Shown here: in pieces, positions 5,002 through 5,811 of the stretch
Layout of the letters: each line of letters starts with the position of its first letter
Numbering within the stretch: position 1 is the first letter of the stretch
DNA from: Acetobacteraceae bacterium
GTDB taxonomy: Bacteria > Pseudomonadota > Alphaproteobacteria > Acetobacterales > Acetobacteraceae
DNA length: 5,811 nucleotides
Direction of reading: 5' to 3'
Assembly: GCA_947476855.1 (NCBI GenBank)
Contig: CANJSR010000325.1
Coordinates: forward strand, 1 to 5,811
Program-made: the position numbers and the translations under genes
The notes under the pieces: generated by a model
What the model was told of the DNA's origin: nothing
Databases searched by the model: none
The model's input: only the letters and a program-made list of their open reading frames with translations

Positions 5002-5811
5002 TCAGCCCAGCTGCCGGACGTCGGTGAAGTGGCCGGCTACGGCGGCAGCGGCGGCCATCGCGGGGGACACGAGATGCGTCCGCCCGTTCGGACCCTGCCG
5101 CCCCTCGAAATTGCGGTTCGAGGTGCTGGCGCAACGCTGGCCAGGCGTCAGCTTGTCCGGGTTCATCCCCAGGCACATCGAGCAGCACGGATCGCGCCAC
5201 TCAAACCCGGCCTCCAGTAGGATCCGGTCCAGCCCCTCCTGCTCCGCCTGCCGCTTGACCAAGCCCGAGCCCGGCACCACCAGTGCCTGCACGCCATCGG
5301 CCACCTTGCGGCCCTTGGCGACGGCGGCGGCGGCGCGGATATCCTCAATCCGGCCGTTCGTGCAGGAGCCGATGAAGATCACATCCACCTTCAGGTCGGT
5401 CATCTTCTGACCAACCGTCAGACCCATGTACTCGACCATGCGCTTCAACTGCGCGCGCTTGCCCTCGTCCTGCTCATCGTCCGGGTTCGGCACGACGCCG
5501 GTCACCGGCACCACCGCGCCCGGGGTGGTGCCCCAGGTGACCATCGGCGCGATCTCATCCGCGGTCAGCTTCACGATCGTGTCGTAATGCGCGCCCGCGT
5601 CACTCGGCAGCGTCTTCCAGTAGGCGATCGCCTGCTCCAGCGCCTCACCCTTGGGCGAGAACTCCCGCCCGCGGACATAGTCGAACGTCGTCTGGTCCGG
5701 CGCGATCAGGCCGGCGCGCGCGCCCGCCTCGATCGACATGTTGGACACGGTCATGCGCCCGGCCATGTCCAGCGCGCGGATGGTGTCGCCGGTGTACTCG
5801 ATCACATGGCC
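5002..5811 (-). CDS. leuC: 3-isopropylmalate dehydratase, large subunit, C-terminal part (5' end outside the window)
   Basis: LeuC is the aconitase-family large subunit that holds the [4Fe-4S] cluster of isopropylmalate isomerase. The visible 269 residues correspond to roughly the last 57% of a typical protein of about 470. They begin in the family motif [12 protein letters not shown], so the GTG at 5805 is an internal valine codon, not a start. The three cluster cysteines are present: one in [12 protein letters not shown] (fragment residue 150) and two in CCSMCLGMN (residues 210 and 213), with the same 60- and 3-residue spacing as E. coli Cys347, Cys407 and Cys410. [15 protein letters not shown] (226-240) and [18 protein letters not shown] (245-262) are the substrate-binding and C-terminal family blocks. 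Residue 209, just before the second ligand, is also cysteine where E. coli has glycine. It is the first visible gene of leuCDB; the operon promoter and any leucine attenuator lie beyond the window. Confidence 0.97.
   Translation of the reverse strand, partial: GHVIEYTGDTIRALDMAGRMTVSNMSIEAGARAGLIAPDQTTFDYVRGREFSPKGEALEQAIAYWKTLPSDAGAHYDTIVKLTADEIAPMVTWGTTPGAVVPVTGVVPNPDDEQDEGKRAQLKRMVEYMGLTVGQKMTDLKVDVIFIGSCTNGRIEDIRAAAAVAKGRKVADGVQALVVPGSGLVKRQAEQEGLDRILLEAGFEWRDPCCSMCLGMNPDKLTPGQRCASTSNRNFEGRQGPNGRTHLVSPAMAAAAAVAGHFTDVRQLG

Noticed and set aside
5803..5805. GTG at 5805 as the leuC start codon
   Set aside because: It is the internal valine of the conserved GHVIEYTG motif; typical LeuC has about 200 further residues upstream, outside the window.

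Overview
The window is GC-rich, densely packed bacterial chromosome. Its GC-biased codon use, the intergenic TCCCGGGACAAGCCCGGGATGACG-type repeat and the protein types point to an alphaproteobacterium. Rhodospirillales/Acetobacteraceae is my best guess; this is inference from composition and family resemblance, not a computed placement. I see no transposase, integrase, phage gene, CRISPR array or toxin-antitoxin pair.

Left part (1-2452): the 3' two thirds of a cyanase gene (cynS) runs rightward and meets a leftward intracellular polyhydroxyalkanoate depolymerase gene (phaZ). A nested palindromic repeat about 77 bp long separates them. phaZ is divergent from a rightward glutathione S-transferase-like gene. 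Their 145 bp shared upstream region carries a plausible promoter and a 7-5-7 operator-like palindrome on the GST side.

Middle (2453-3212): a leftward Uma2/DUF820 nuclease-fold gene abuts the GST gene with zero bases between the two stop codons. Its promoter appears to place the transcript start on the A of its ATG, so it is a candidate leaderless gene. Upstream of it on the same strand lies a complete tRNA-Arg(ACG) with encoded CCA, then a GC-rich hairpin that closes the leu operon.

Right part (3213-5811): a leftward leucine-biosynthesis operon in the order leuC (5' end beyond the window), leuD, leuB, with gaps of 36 and 19 bp. LeuC and LeuD form isopropylmalate isomerase, and LeuB oxidises and decarboxylates its product towards 2-oxoisocaproate. 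The leuB start sits 39 codons inside the longest open frame; family alignment and a Shine-Dalgarno decide it.

Taken together this is mostly ordinary housekeeping and accessory metabolism: cyanate detoxification, storage-polymer mobilisation, a GST of unknown substrate and leucine synthesis. I do not see a coherent new multi-gene system. The points worth a second look are small: the head-to-head repeat, the two palindrome/promoter overlaps, the leaderless and zero-gap layout of the Uma2 gene, a cyanase tail, and an extra cysteine beside a LeuC iron-sulfur ligand.
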